Shown here one piece after another: positions 46,383 through 55,495 of a stretch of 64,000 nucleotides of DNA. Made by a program: the position numbers and the translations under genes. Each line of letters begins with the position of its first letter. The first letter of the stretch is position 1. Origin of the DNA: Neoroseomonas lacus (GTDB taxonomy: Bacteria; Pseudomonadota; Alphaproteobacteria; Acetobacterales; Acetobacteraceae); NCBI RefSeq assembly GCF_014644535.1, contig NZ_BMKW01000001.1, positions 616,233 through 680,232 of the forward strand, given 5' to 3'. The notes beneath the pieces are model-generated. The model did no database searches, had not been told where the DNA came from, and saw only the letters and a program-made list of their open reading frames with translations.

Positions 46383-49300
46383 CTAACCCACGCTGACCGA
46401 GGCGCTGGCACCGACGCTGGTGCCGCCGACACGGTCCGGCAGCGCATCCTGCAGCCGCTTGAAGGCTCCGAAGGTGTCTTCGAGCCCGGCCTGCACCTGC
46501 GCGGCGAGGGCGTCGAGCTGATCCAGCACCGGGGTGAGCAGCCGGTCGACATCGAGCCGCGTCAGCGCCTCCATGATGGCGGCAAAGAGCTGGATCGGCT
46601 GCTCCAGCAACGCCCCCAGATCGAGCTTGCCGAGGATGCCGACAATCCTCGCCTGCAGCCGGTCGAGCGCCTCGGTCACGGCGCCGAGCGGATCGAAAGC
46701 CGCAATCTCGGCCTTGGCGGCGGCGAAGGCGGCAAGCGGCTCGGCCAGCAGCGTGCTCGGGCGGAAGCCCGAAATCTCGGCCTTGGCCGCCGCGGTGATC
46801 GCCGCCAGCCGCTCGCGCAGGGGCGACAGGTCGAAGATGCCGACCACCTCCAGCAGGTCGTCGATCGCGGTGCGGATCGGCCCGGTGATGGCGGCGACCA
46901 GCGCATCGAGCCGTCCGCGCAGGGCGGCGACGAGCGGCGTCGCGATCTGGGCGAGGCGCTTAGGCGAGGCGACCGCGAAGATCTCCTCCATCAGCCCGGC
47001 CAGACCGCGATCGAGCCGGGTGAGGCCGAGCGGGCGTAGGATCTCGCGGGTCAGCCGCCCGATCGGCGCCAGCGGTGCGACGGCGCCGGCCAGACGACGG
47101 GCCGCGGCGTCGGCCTCCGAGAAGCCCTCGGCGCCAAGGTCTCGGGCGGCCTGCCGCGCGGCATCGAGCGCGGCGAGATACTGCCGCCATGGCGCCTGCA
47201 TCGCGGTGAGCGCGGCCAGCGGTGCCTCGATCGACAGCGACGCCTCGAGTTGCAGCCGCGCCGGCCCCGGAGGATGCGCCGCGATCGCCGCCGAAAGGCC
47301 CGAGAGCGATGTCCGCAGGCCGGCCGCGAGCGCGCCCGGGTCGGTCGCGGTGACCACGGCCGCCGCTTCGTCGATGCGCGCGCGGATCGCACCTGCCCGC
47401 TCGCCCAGCCGCGCCGCCGCGCCGCCACCCTCCTCCAGCCAGGTGGCGGCGCGGGCGAGCGCATCGCGGGACCCGGCACCGCCGAGCAGCGGCCCGAGCA
47501 GCGCCAGCAGGGCGTCGATCATGCCGAGCCGTGGCGCATCGGCGAGTTGTGACTGGAAGGCGCGAAGAGCGACGGTCAACTCGCGCTCCAGCGTGGTGAT
47601 GTCGAGCAGGCCGATCAGCCGGCCCAGCTCCGCCTCCGTCTCGTCGATCCGGTCACGCCAGTCGCGCAGGCCGACCAGCTCGATGAGGCTCTCCCGCGCC
47701 GCGTCGATCCGCTCGTCGAGCGGCGCGACGAGTTGATCGGGCGAGAAACGGTCGATCGCCGCGAGCAGATCGTCGAAGGCCTGATCGACCGGCTGCAGCA
47801 GGTCGGCCGGATCGAGCTCGGCAATGGCTGCTTTCGCCGTGTCGATCGCCTCGCGCAGCGGTGCCAGTTCCAGATCCGGCCGGATCGCCGCGACCTGCTG
47901 GCGGAAATCGTCGAGCGGCGCCTGCAGCGGCGCGGCCAGCACCTCGGGGTCGAGTGCCCGAACTTCCTCCACCAGCGCCGTCACCTGCTGCTTGATGTCT
48001 GCGACCGCCTCTTCCAGCGCCGGGCGCAGGTTGAAACGGCCGTCTTCGATTTCGAGCGTCACCTCGATCTGCTGCCGCGCGCCGTCGACATCCACCTGCT
48101 TCACCGGGCGGATGGCATCCACCACCTCCTGCTCCATGGAATCAGGCAGCAGATCGAAGGGCACCTGCTCCACCACCCCGGCGGCGGTGCCGATGGCGCC
48201 CGATGCCGCATCAAAGAAGGGCGTCATGTCCGCCTGGGCGACGACGTCGAGGAAAGCGCGGATGTTCGTCTCAATCTCGCCGGCGACGGCGTCGAGGTCG
48301 GCCGTCTCGACGATCTGGCGCGCGCCGGCAAAGGCGCCGTCCACCGCCGACTTGAAGCCGTCGATCCCCTGTTCCGCCGTCGCGAGGACGCCGTCCGCCT
48401 GGTCCGCCGCGTCGCGCAGGACATCCTCGACGCCGCCGAGGATGCGCGTCAGCGTCTCGATCGCCCCGGCGATCGCCGCCATGACGCCGCGAAGCTGGTT
48501 CGCCACGTCGTCGAGCGGCAAGGCCCGCACCGCATCGCGAAGCTGGTCGAGCGCGTCGCCGATCGGCGCCGTCGCCTCCTCCAGCACCGTAACGAGCCGC
48601 CCCGGCAAGCCAGTGACCAGCGCCAGCCCCTCGCCGATCGGCCCGAGGAGTTGCGCGATGTCGATCTCGCCGATCTTCTCCGACAGCGCCTCGAGCTGGC
48701 CTTCGAGCTGCGTCAGCATCGCATCGAAGCTCTGCGCCGGCGCCAGGCTGAGATCGAGGGTGAAGACGCCGGCCAGCCGTTCGGCGATCCCCAACACGGC
48801 GCGCTCCAGCGGCGCGAGGTCGGCGCCGCGGATTTCGCCGCGGATCACTTCGACCGTCGCGCGGAGCGTGGAGAGATCGAGATGCGCGACGGTCGCTTCG
48901 CCGAAGGCCATACCACCGCGCAGCGTCGCCGCAATGCTGCCGACCCGCTCGGTAATGACGGACAGCTCGCGCGATGCCGTCGCCACGGCCGCGGCGTCAT
49001 CCAGGTCGAGGCCCGCCACGAAACTGCTCAGCGCGGTCGGTCCGCTGCCGAGCCTCACCGCGATTTCGGCCTGAAGCCCGTCCAGCGCGGCACGGTCCAA
49101 TTGCTGCGCCGCGAACCCCGCGACCCGCTCCGCCTCCTCCAGCGTCCCGTCGAGCCGCGCCAGCGCGCCGATCGCCCCGGCCGCGCCCGCCAAGGCGGGG
49201 AGCAGTTCCCCGAAGCCGCCAAAAGCCTGGCCTGAGATCGGCGCGCCGCCGGAGACCAGCCGCTCCAGTCCGGTGGCGACGCCGCGCAGCAGATCCGCCT

Positions 49301-49715
49301 CCGGCGCCTGGCGCACCACCTCCAGAATGCGCAGCACCAAGCCGAGCGTGCCGCCCTGCTCCGCAGCGACGCTCGCATCCAGCCCGACGACCAGGGCCTC
49401 CACGCGCCCGGCGAGGTCCGGCGTGGCCGCTTGCTCCAGCAGCAGGATCGCATCCTCGATCGCCGGCAGCATCGCCGCCGCGCTCGGCACGCGCCCGAGC
49501 AGCGGCGTGATGGCGCCCGTCAGGCGGGTCGTCGCGCCGAGGACGGCGTCGAGCGAGATCCCGGCGGTTGCCTGGGTCGCACCATCCCGGGCCGCGGGAT
49601 CGACCGGCGGGACGATGCTGCCGAGATCGGCGCCGGACTGGCCGAGCAGCGTTCCCAGCTCGGCAACCACCCCGCCGATGTCGAGCTGCCCGCCGAGGTC
49701 GGTGCCGAGCCCCAT
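46383..49715 (-). CDS. Long alpha-helical protein, candidate tape measure
   Basis: An 1110-residue protein that is nearly all predicted helix, rich in Ala, Leu, Asp, Glu and Arg, without cysteine-rich or enzymatic motifs. Repetitive helical units recur (VDVDGARQQIEVTLEIED; ELAPLREAIDTAKAAIAELD; QLVAPLDERIDAARESLIEL). As an extended helix this would span on the order of 160 nm, a credible sheath length, so a tape-measure role is plausible. Classical tape measures have hydrophobic central segments, which are not evident here. It lies four bases after the 193-residue gene and 16 before the phospholipase-like gene. Confidence 0.55.
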   Translation of the reverse strand: MGLGTDLGGQLDIGGVVAELGTLLGQSGADLGSIVPPVDPAARDGATQATAGISLDAVLGATTRLTGAITPLLGRVPSAAAMLPAIEDAILLLEQAATPDLAGRVEALVVGLDASVAAEQGGTLGLVLRILEVVRQAPEADLLRGVATGLERLVSGGAPISGQAFGGFGELLPALAGAAGAIGALARLDGTLEEAERVAGFAAQQLDRAALDGLQAEIAVRLGSGPTALSSFVAGLDLDDAAAVATASRELSVITERVGSIAATLRGGMAFGEATVAHLDLSTLRATVEVIRGEIRGADLAPLERAVLGIAERLAGVFTLDLSLAPAQSFDAMLTQLEGQLEALSEKIGEIDIAQLLGPIGEGLALVTGLPGRLVTVLEEATAPIGDALDQLRDAVRALPLDDVANQLRGVMAAIAGAIETLTRILGGVEDVLRDAADQADGVLATAEQGIDGFKSAVDGAFAGARQIVETADLDAVAGEIETNIRAFLDVVAQADMTPFFDAASGAIGTAAGVVEQVPFDLLPDSMEQEVVDAIRPVKQVDVDGARQQIEVTLEIEDGRFNLRPALEEAVADIKQQVTALVEEVRALDPEVLAAPLQAPLDDFRQQVAAIRPDLELAPLREAIDTAKAAIAELDPADLLQPVDQAFDDLLAAIDRFSPDQLVAPLDERIDAARESLIELVGLRDWRDRIDETEAELGRLIGLLDITTLERELTVALRAFQSQLADAPRLGMIDALLALLGPLLGGAGSRDALARAATWLEEGGGAAARLGERAGAIRARIDEAAAVVTATDPGALAAGLRTSLSGLSAAIAAHPPGPARLQLEASLSIEAPLAALTAMQAPWRQYLAALDAARQAARDLGAEGFSEADAAARRLAGAVAPLAPIGRLTREILRPLGLTRLDRGLAGLMEEIFAVASPKRLAQIATPLVAALRGRLDALVAAITGPIRTAIDDLLEVVGIFDLSPLRERLAAITAAAKAEISGFRPSTLLAEPLAAFAAAKAEIAAFDPLGAVTEALDRLQARIVGILGKLDLGALLEQPIQLFAAIMEALTRLDVDRLLTPVLDQLDALAAQVQAGLEDTFGAFKRLQDALPDRVGGTSVGASASVSVG

Positions 49716-49719
49716 GGCG

Positions 49720-50301
49720 TCACCCGAACAGCCGCTGCATCGGGGCGAGGAGTTCGCCGGCGCCGCCGAGCGCATCCTTCAGGGAGGCAGCACCCTCCTC
49801 CACCGGTGCGAGAAGATCGCCGAGCGGCGGCACGCCGCCGATCAGACCCGCGAGGTCCAGCAGGTCGAGGCCAAGGTCGATGTCCAGACCGAGGTCGCCC
49901 AGGTCGCCAGGCAGCCCCAGCGCGGGCGGCGCCGGCGGCTCAGTGTATTCGACGAGCACGATCTCGTAGCGGAAGCGGTCGGCATCGCCGGCCCGCTCCT
50001 CCAGCCGGAACGCGCTGATCAGGACCTGCTCGAGCTCCGATTCCGCGACGATGTCGGCGACGAAATCGACCGGAACGCCGTCCTTGAAGCGGCTGCGCAA
50101 TTCGATGAGGTGCTCGTCGCGCATCTCTTCGGCGGCCAGTGAACCGCAGATGCGCAGCGCCAGCGCTTCGCGCCCGATATCCTGGTGCAGATCCCCGACG
50201 AGGCCAGGAACGGGAAGGCGAACCAGCCGGCGCGCTTCATCGGTCGTGATGGCGGCGATGCCGCGCGGCTCCCATCCGCCGATGATCGGACGCACAGCCA
50301 T
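49720..50301 (-). CDS. First gene of the injection-system operon, tube-initiator-like
   Basis: A 193-residue protein. The N-terminal 130 residues read RPIIGGWEPRGIAAITTDEA, VDFVADIVAESELEQVLISA and FRYEIVLVEYTEPP, a pattern like the N-terminal domain of phage DNA-circulation or XkdP/LysM-type tail proteins that contact the tube base. The C-terminal tail is Gly/Leu/Asp-rich and low in complexity. The ATG at 50301 has GGGAGA upstream. It opens the 25-kb co-directional cluster. Confidence 0.6.
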   Translation of the reverse strand: MAVRPIIGGWEPRGIAAITTDEARRLVRLPVPGLVGDLHQDIGREALALRICGSLAAEEMRDEHLIELRSRFKDGVPVDFVADIVAESELEQVLISAFRLEERAGDADRFRYEIVLVEYTEPPAPPALGLPGDLGDLGLDIDLGLDLLDLAGLIGGVPPLGDLLAPVEEGAASLKDALGGAGELLAPMQRLFG

Positions 50302-50676
50302 ACGTCGTCTCCCACGCAGCGCGAGGTCCGACAGCAACAATTCAGCGATCACTCAGGATGGTTCTGCACCGGTGCGGTGCATTGCTGCCCCGATGATCTC
50401 TGTTACGGTTCCGAATTACACTAGAAGCTTACCGCTGGACGAAGCAAGCGTCGTGATGGATACCGCTCGGCGATGCCGCGGCTGAAGGTTACGCACGGAA
50501 AGAGCGCCTGCATGGAAACGGAAGCGTGGGCAAAAATTGCGACAACCGCGCGAGATATTCGCGGCCGACGTGACCCATTGCTGCGACAACTTCCCATATA
50601 TTGAGCGTCAGCCGTCCCACTCAGTTGCGCGAAAACGTGAAGCCTGACGGGCGGCGCGGACCGACCTCAGGCAGGA
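50302..50676 (-). promoter_or_regulatory. Leader region of the injection-system operon
   Basis: No gene is seen in these 375 bases, so the operon promoter should lie here. On the minus strand TGTAAT (50420-50415) with TTCGTC 17 bases upstream (50443-50438) is a weak sigma70-like pair. A perfect 10-base palindrome GCACCGGTGC at 50366-50375 lies between it and the ribosome site and could be an operator. Both are visual picks; no regulator gene is adjacent. Confidence 0.25.
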
Positions 50677-50892
50677 TCACCGCATATCGGCCGGCTCAAC
50701 GCCGACGATGAGACGCCTGAGGAGCTGTATCGCTGCGTCCAGCACGAACCAAGTTGCCAGGAAGGCTGCGCATTCCAGCGTGAAGCTCTTGAATTTGAAG
50801 AAAAACTCCGCGATGACCCAGGCGATTGCCAGGGCAGGCAACTGCTCGGCGGCCAGGCGCCGGAGCGGCAGCAGATTCAGCAGGGTGTACAT
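50677..50892 (-). CDS. Small membrane protein
   Basis: A 71-residue protein with two hydrophobic segments (LPALAIAWVIAEFFF and ECAAFLATWFVLDAAIQLL), presumably an integral inner-membrane protein of unknown function. A clear GGAAAGG lies six bases before the ATG. It overlaps the end of the DUF3489 gene by 16 bases in another frame. Notably, the frame that would restore the DUF3489 C-terminus is open straight into this gene. Confidence 0.6.
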   Translation of the reverse strand: MYTLLNLLPLRRLAAEQLPALAIAWVIAEFFFKFKSFTLECAAFLATWFVLDAAIQLLRRLIVGVEPADMR

Positions 50893-51863
50893 TGCACCTT
50901 TCCTTTCTGGTGGTGGCCCTGCCGCATCCCGCTTCTGGTTCGGCGGGCAGAAATTGGCCCGGGCTGGCCGATAATGATCATTTCCGCGCGCAACCGGAAC
51001 AAGTTCGCGGAGAAGTGCGGGTGTCGTCGCCGGCGCGGTGGTGGCAGGTGCGTTGCGGTAGATCGAGTTGAGCTCTTCGCACCCTGCTTGCTCGGCCCAA
51101 CCTGGCGGATGCGCTCCAGCACCTCGACGGTGACGCCCTTCCGCTTGAGGCTGGCCAGAAAGCCGCGAACGGTGTGCTGCCGCCGGGCAGTGGCGTCCAT
51201 GACCTGGGCAATGGTCGCGCCATCATCCCGGCGCAGGAGAGCAAGGACCAACTCCTGCTTGGTGCCGGTGCGGGGCTGGCGCGGTGCAGCAGGTACGCGG
51301 GGCGCCAGCGGTCCCATGGCCAGCGCGTCGCGCAGGGCCGTGATGGCGTCGTTCATCCCTGCCTGCTCCGGGGAATACCAGGCGGCGAGGACGGTTGCAG
51401 CCGCCATGTGCAATGCGGCCGCGTGGCCATTGCGCCCTTGGTGACTCACGGGCGACCGCTGGTGCCCCTCGAACGTCTCGCTGGTGGCAGACAGCGGCGG
51501 AGGCAGAAAGGCCGCCTGTGAGTCTCCCCGGCCCGCCGCGGGGACGAGGACAGCTTCCGCCGGCTGGGCAGGCGCCGCTTGCTGGCCTTCCGGTTGGTGC
51601 TGGGGTGGCTCGACCCCGATCGCGACCAAGCCAACCGGCATGATCTGCAACGCGAACTGGACGCCGTCTTCGTCCTGCCGCAAGGCAAGATCGATGTGCT
51701 CGCGCGGCGCGGCGATCTCCTCCAGCAGGCCCTTTGCCATCAGGCTGCGCAGGACGCTCTGCCGCGCCGCGGCCGGCAGATGCTCTGGCGGCTCCGCCAG
51801 CAGTGTCACATGCTGCGCGGCCTTGTTGAGGATCACACGCTGGGTGTCGGAATGCTCCGCCAT
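50877..51863 (-). CDS. DUF3489 domain protein with probable C-terminal frameshift
   Basis: A 328-residue protein with a DUF3489 DNA-binding-like winged-helix motif at about residues 205-260: RTGTKQELVLALLRRDDGAT, IAQVMDATARRQHTVRGFLA, and KRKGVTVEVLERIRQVGPSK. In relatives this block ends GAKGSYTIYRI; here the frame reads on into TRSTATHLPPPRRRR. Shifting one base near 51068-51071 would give NSIYRN, so a one-base deletion is likely. The N-terminal half (AEHSDTQRVILNKAAQHVTL) is a separate helical part. A GGAG precedes the ATG at 51863. Function unknown; the gene may be impaired. Confidence 0.7.
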   Translation of the reverse strand: MAEHSDTQRVILNKAAQHVTLLAEPPEHLPAAARQSVLRSLMAKGLLEEIAAPREHIDLALRQDEDGVQFALQIMPVGLVAIGVEPPQHQPEGQQAAPAQPAEAVLVPAAGRGDSQAAFLPPPLSATSETFEGHQRSPVSHQGRNGHAAALHMAAATVLAAWYSPEQAGMNDAITALRDALAMGPLAPRVPAAPRQPRTGTKQELVLALLRRDDGATIAQVMDATARRQHTVRGFLASLKRKGVTVEVLERIRQVGPSKQGAKSSTRSTATHLPPPRRRRHPHFSANLFRLRAEMIIIGQPGPISARRTRSGMRQGHHQKGKVQCTPC

Positions 51864-52220
51864 CGTCGGGCTCCGGTGTTGCACCCGATGATCCAGGTGC
51901 TACCAGCGCGAGCCCCGCGGTTTGGACCTCAGCGGGGCAGCGCGGCGTTCTCGGCGCCAGCGACCATTCGCTCCGAACCGGCGCGAAGCCAAGCGAAGGT
52001 CGCGATCATCTTGTTGCCTTCTGAACAAGCGCCACTGCAGCGCCAGCGAGCACATGCGTTTTGACGGCGTCCTTGACGTGGCTGTTAGGATCCCCGCCTC
52101 CATCGCCTCGCGGCTTCGTTCGCCAGCCCTTCGCGCCGGATTGTGATGCGGAGGTAACATTGCGCCCGACCCGCCTCACAACGGTGCGACGCGGGAATCT
52201 TCTTCCTGCCCCGTGGTACC
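51864..52220. other. Intergenic stretch without a recognisable gene
   Basis: In these 357 bases between the DUF3489 start and the IclR gene stop I see only short open frames without family resemblance, ribosome site or consistent coding bias. The DUF3489 promoter should lie at the left end. No terminator hairpin for the IclR gene was identified. Confidence 0.4.
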
Positions 52221-53018
52221 TCAACCTCTGGCAATCTGCCGCGAGATCTCCGTGGCCGTACTGCGGAGCTGCGTGAGATGCCGCGGCGCGGCAGGGTCGC
52301 CGAACATCGATGTCATTCCGGACAGGCTCAGGGCGCCGAGGATTGATCCGTCCTGCGCCCGGATGGGTACGCCGAGCCCAGCCAACCCAATGACGAAATC
52401 GTCGCGCGCGAGATCCCAGCCGCGGGTCGCAATGGTCTCAGCATCGCGAAGCAGCGCCGCGCGGTCCGTTTGGCTCGCTGGTGTCCGTACCGACAGCGGC
52501 ATCGCCAGCGCCCGGTTGCGGTCCTGCGGCGAAAGGCCGGCGAGCAGGACCCGCGGTCCCGCCCCACAGTTCATTGGCGACCTCGCGCCAACCGAGAACC
52601 AGACCGCATCGACATTCGGCTGCGGGGCGATCACGCGCGCGAGGCACAGCGCCATCCCGTCCTCGGCCATCCAGAGGAAGGCGGTTCCCCCGGTTCGTCG
52701 CGCCAGGTCGTGCAGCGCATCGCCGCTGGCGGCGCGCAGGGCGGCTCCGGTCTCCACCGCTGCGGCCATGGTCAGCACGCGGGTCGTGAGGGCGTAGCGC
52801 TGGTTGGCGGCGTCGTGTCGGACCCAGCCGGCAAGCTGGAGCGTCTGCAAAAGCCGCCGCGCCGTGCCCTTGTCGAGCTGTGCGGCACGCGCGAGGTCCG
52901 TCAGCGTCAGAGCTGGCTGTTCCGGCGAGAAGGCCGCGAGCAGGGCGAGGCCCCGGTCAAGGGCACGGACAAGCGGCACGCCGGATTTCAGGGATGGCGG
53001 CTGTTGTTCGAGGATCAT
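52221..53018 (-). CDS. IclR-family transcriptional regulator
   Basis: A 265-residue IclR regulator. The N-terminal winged helix is LTLTDLARAAQLDKGTARRL followed by LQTLQLAGWV (about residues 37-66). The effector domain shows SGDALHDLARRTGGTAFLWM and the block GWDLARDDFVIGLAGLGVPI with ALSLSG at the end. IclR proteins sense small catabolites and often control the gene across the divergent intergenic space, here the M20 amidohydrolase. It probably autoregulates too. Confidence 0.9.
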   Translation of the reverse strand: MILEQQPPSLKSGVPLVRALDRGLALLAAFSPEQPALTLTDLARAAQLDKGTARRLLQTLQLAGWVRHDAANQRYALTTRVLTMAAAVETGAALRAASGDALHDLARRTGGTAFLWMAEDGMALCLARVIAPQPNVDAVWFSVGARSPMNCGAGPRVLLAGLSPQDRNRALAMPLSVRTPASQTDRAALLRDAETIATRGWDLARDDFVIGLAGLGVPIRAQDGSILGALSLSGMTSMFGDPAAPRHLTQLRSTATEISRQIARG

Positions 53019-53102
53019 TAGATGATACTATCATATCATTCATTGACACCTCAAGCGTCTCACCCCTAGCCTCTGCGTTGTCCTGACCAAGGAGGCTTGC
53101 GG
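53019..53102. promoter_or_regulatory. Divergent promoter and candidate IclR operator
   Basis: The 84 bases between the IclR and amidohydrolase genes hold an AT-rich symmetric element, TGATACTATCA (53023-53033), extended by further TATCAT sequence, and a TTGACA (53043-53048) with CTAGCC 17 bases on as a weak -10 for the plus-strand gene. GGAGG (53091-53095) is the ribosome site of the amidohydrolase. Operator assignment is inference from position and symmetry. Confidence 0.4.
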
Positions 53103-54314
53103 GTGCCCATCCCCGATCGGATCGCCGCGCTGACGCACGAGATGACCGCCTGGCGGCGCGATTTCCACGCGCATCCCGAGCTCGGCTTCGAGGAGATACG
53201 CACCGCCGGCCTCGTCGCGGAGCGGCTACTGTCCTGGGGGATCGAGGTCCATGCGGGCATCGGCCGGACCGGCGTCGTCGGCGTGTTGCACGGCCGGCAG
53301 CCGGGGAACCGCAGGATCGGCCTCCGCGCCGACATGGATGCGCTGCCAATGCCCGAGACGAACGACTTCGGGCATCGCAGCACGCATCCAGGCGTGATGC
53401 ATGCCTGCGGTCATGACGGCCACACCGCGATGCTGCTCGGCGCCGCGAAACACCTAGCCGAGACGCGCGACTTCGCCGGCACCGTCCACCTGATCTTCCA
53501 ACCAGCCGAGGAAGGACTGACCGGTGCGCGGGAGATGGTCGAGGCCGGGCTGTTCCGTCGTTTCCCCTGCAATGCCGTCTATGGCCTGCACAACCTGCCG
53601 CAACTGCCGCTCGGCGTGGCCGCGATCCGGGCGGGGACGGTTCTCGCCGCGGTGGACTACTTCGCGATCCGGCTACGCGGGCTCAGCAGCCATGGTGCCG
53701 AACCGCATCGTGGGCTCGATCCGCTGCCGGGTGCGACGCAACTCTACGGCGCACTCCAGTCGCTGGTCAGCCGACGCGTCGATCCGCATGGCACCGCAGT
53801 ACTGAGCATCGGCCAATTCCATGCCGGTACCTCCGACATCGTGATCCCCGACAGCGTCGAGATGCGCGGCACCATTCGCACCCTGCTGCCCGAGATGCGG
53901 GCGCATATGGAGATGCTGTTCCGCCAGGCCGTGGCCGGCAGCGCGGCCGCGCATGGCCTCGAGGTGGAACTGGACTACCGCCGGTCCTATCCGCCCACCA
54001 TCAACACGCCCGGGGAGTCGGCGCTTGCGGCGCGGGCGGCGGCCAGGGTGTTCGGCGCAGATGCCATACGCGACGACTTCCCCTCGCTGACCGCCGGGGA
54101 GGATTTCGCCTATATGCTGCACGAGGCACCCGGTGCCTTCGTGCTGCTCGGCCAGGCGGGCGACGCCGAGGGCAGCGCGGTGCCGCTGCACAACGGCCGT
54201 TATGACTTCAACGACGACCTGCTGCCCTACGGTGCAGCCTGCCTGGTCGAGATCATCCACGACGAACTTCGTGATCGCGGGTCATTGCCCGGGCACTCCG
54301 CCCCGGCGGCGTGA
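53103..54314 (+). CDS. M20-family amidohydrolase (hippurate hydrolase/aminoacylase-like)
   Basis: A 403-residue metal-dependent amidohydrolase. The motifs are [58 protein letters not shown] and, near the end, [10 protein letters not shown], supplying the Asp, His and Glu metal ligands and catalytic Glu. The GTG start at 53103 is chosen because GGAGG lies seven bases upstream; the TTG at 53097 would be only one base from it. Such enzymes cleave N-acyl amino acids or related amides. It is divergent from an IclR regulator that probably responds to its substrate or product. Confidence 0.93.
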   Translation: MPIPDRIAALTHEMTAWRRDFHAHPELGFEEIRTAGLVAERLLSWGIEVHAGIGRTGVVGVLHGRQPGNRRIGLRADMDALPMPETNDFGHRSTHPGVMHACGHDGHTAMLLGAAKHLAETRDFAGTVHLIFQPAEEGLTGAREMVEAGLFRRFPCNAVYGLHNLPQLPLGVAAIRAGTVLAAVDYFAIRLRGLSSHGAEPHRGLDPLPGATQLYGALQSLVSRRVDPHGTAVLSIGQFHAGTSDIVIPDSVEMRGTIRTLLPEMRAHMEMLFRQAVAGSAAAHGLEVELDYRRSYPPTINTPGESALAARAAARVFGADAIRDDFPSLTAGEDFAYMLHEAPGAFVLLGQAGDAEGSAVPLHNGRYDFNDDLLPYGAACLVEIIHDELRDRGSLPGHSAPAA

Positions 54315-54360
54315 CACGGCACCACAAGCACCACCCCCACCACTGACAGGAGAGTCCTTC

Positions 54361-55197
54361 ATGCCCTACGTGACCACGACCGACGGCCTTGAGATTTTCT
54401 ACAAGGATTGGGGCGCGAAGGACGCCCAACCCATCGTCTTCCATCATGGCTGGCCGCTGAGCGCGGATGACTGGGACGCGCAGATGCTGTTCTTCCTGCA
54501 TGCGGGCTTTCGCGTCGTCGCGCATGACCGCCGCGGCCACGGCCGTTCGACGCAGACCGGCGACGGCCACGACATGGACCACTATGCGGCCGACGCGGCA
54601 GCCGTGGTGGAGAAGCTCGACCTGCGCAACGCGGTCCATGTCGGCCATTCGACGGGCGGCGGCGAGGCATTGCACTACACCGTGAAGCACGGGCAGAAGC
54701 AGGGCCGCGTGGCGAAGCTGGTGATGATCGGCGCGGTGCCGCCGCTGATGGTGAAGACCGATGCCAATCCGGGCGGCCTGCCGATCGAGGTCTTCGATGG
54801 CTTCCGCGCCGCGCTCGCCGCCAATCGCGCGCAGTTCTTCCTCGATGTCCCGAGCGGGCCCTTTTATGGCTACAATCGGCCCGGCGCGACGCCGTCCCAG
54901 GGTGTGATCGAGAATTGGTGGCGCCAGGGCATGATGGGCGGCGCGAAGGCGCATTACGACGGCATCAAGGCCTTCTCGGAAACCGACTTCACCGAGGATC
55001 TGAAGGCGGTCGCGGTGCCGACGCTGGTGATGCATGGCGATGACGACCAGATCGTACCCTTCGCCGATTCAGCGCCGCTGTCAGCGAAACTCGTGAAGGG
55101 TTCGACGCTAAAGGTCTATGCCGGGCTCAGCCACGGGCTCTGCACGGTCAATGCGGATGTCGTGAATCCGGACCTGCTGGCGTTCATCCGGAACTGA
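54361..55197 (+). CDS. Haloperoxidase-type alpha/beta hydrolase
   Basis: A 278-residue alpha/beta hydrolase of the cofactor-free chloroperoxidase group: [19 protein letters not shown] (oxyanion region), [10 protein letters not shown], nucleophile Ser in [11 protein letters not shown], acid Asp in [10 protein letters not shown] and catalytic His in [17 protein letters not shown] precedes the ATG. It is 46 bases after the M20 gene and may be in its operon. These enzymes are mostly esterases or perhydrolases in vivo; real substrate unknown. Confidence 0.92.
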   Translation: MPYVTTTDGLEIFYKDWGAKDAQPIVFHHGWPLSADDWDAQMLFFLHAGFRVVAHDRRGHGRSTQTGDGHDMDHYAADAAAVVEKLDLRNAVHVGHSTGGGEALHYTVKHGQKQGRVAKLVMIGAVPPLMVKTDANPGGLPIEVFDGFRAALAANRAQFFLDVPSGPFYGYNRPGATPSQGVIENWWRQGMMGGAKAHYDGIKAFSETDFTEDLKAVAVPTLVMHGDDDQIVPFADSAPLSAKLVKGSTLKVYAGLSHGLCTVNADVVNPDLLAFIRN

Positions 55198-55345
55198 GGC
55201 CGCGGCCCGCGAGTCCGCCGGTTGCGATGGCACGACATGCCATCCGGACCCGGCGGCCGCACCGTCCTGGGGAAGGATCAGGCGGCGCGTCGCACGCCGC
55301 GCGATCCGCCCGGTCTTGAGCACAGACGCCAAAGGAGCACCGAGC

Positions 55346-55495
55346 ATGCCGCCATCGATCTCAGCACATGCGCAAACCCAGCACGTCACGCTTGACGGCA
55401 ACCGGATAGCCTATCGTTCCATGGGAACGGGACAGCCGATGCTGCTGCTCGACAGCATGCGAGCGGCCGCCACACTCCTAGAAGCTGAAATTTAG
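55346..55495 (+). pseudogene. Truncated alpha/beta hydrolase, N-terminal fragment
   Basis: A frame with ribosome site AAAGGAG and ATG at 55346 reads TQHVTLDGNRIAYRSMGTGQ and PMLLLDSM, the standard opening of an alpha/beta hydrolase just before its oxyanion loop. Homology then stops and the frame ends at 55495 inside the 3' end of the converging outer-membrane gene. The rest of the hydrolase has been lost, apparently by a deletion that also brought the neighbouring operon close. Confidence 0.6.

Noticed and set aside
25120..50301. Type VI secretion system
   Set aside because: Sheath and PAAR-like proteins are present but TssJ, TssL, TssM, ClpV, VgrG fusion and Hcp-type signatures are not seen, and hub and spike are separate genes.
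25120..50301. Intact Myoviridae-type prophage
   Set aside because: No capsid, portal, terminase, integrase, replication or lysis genes are visible; fibre and accessory genes are unlike phage sets.
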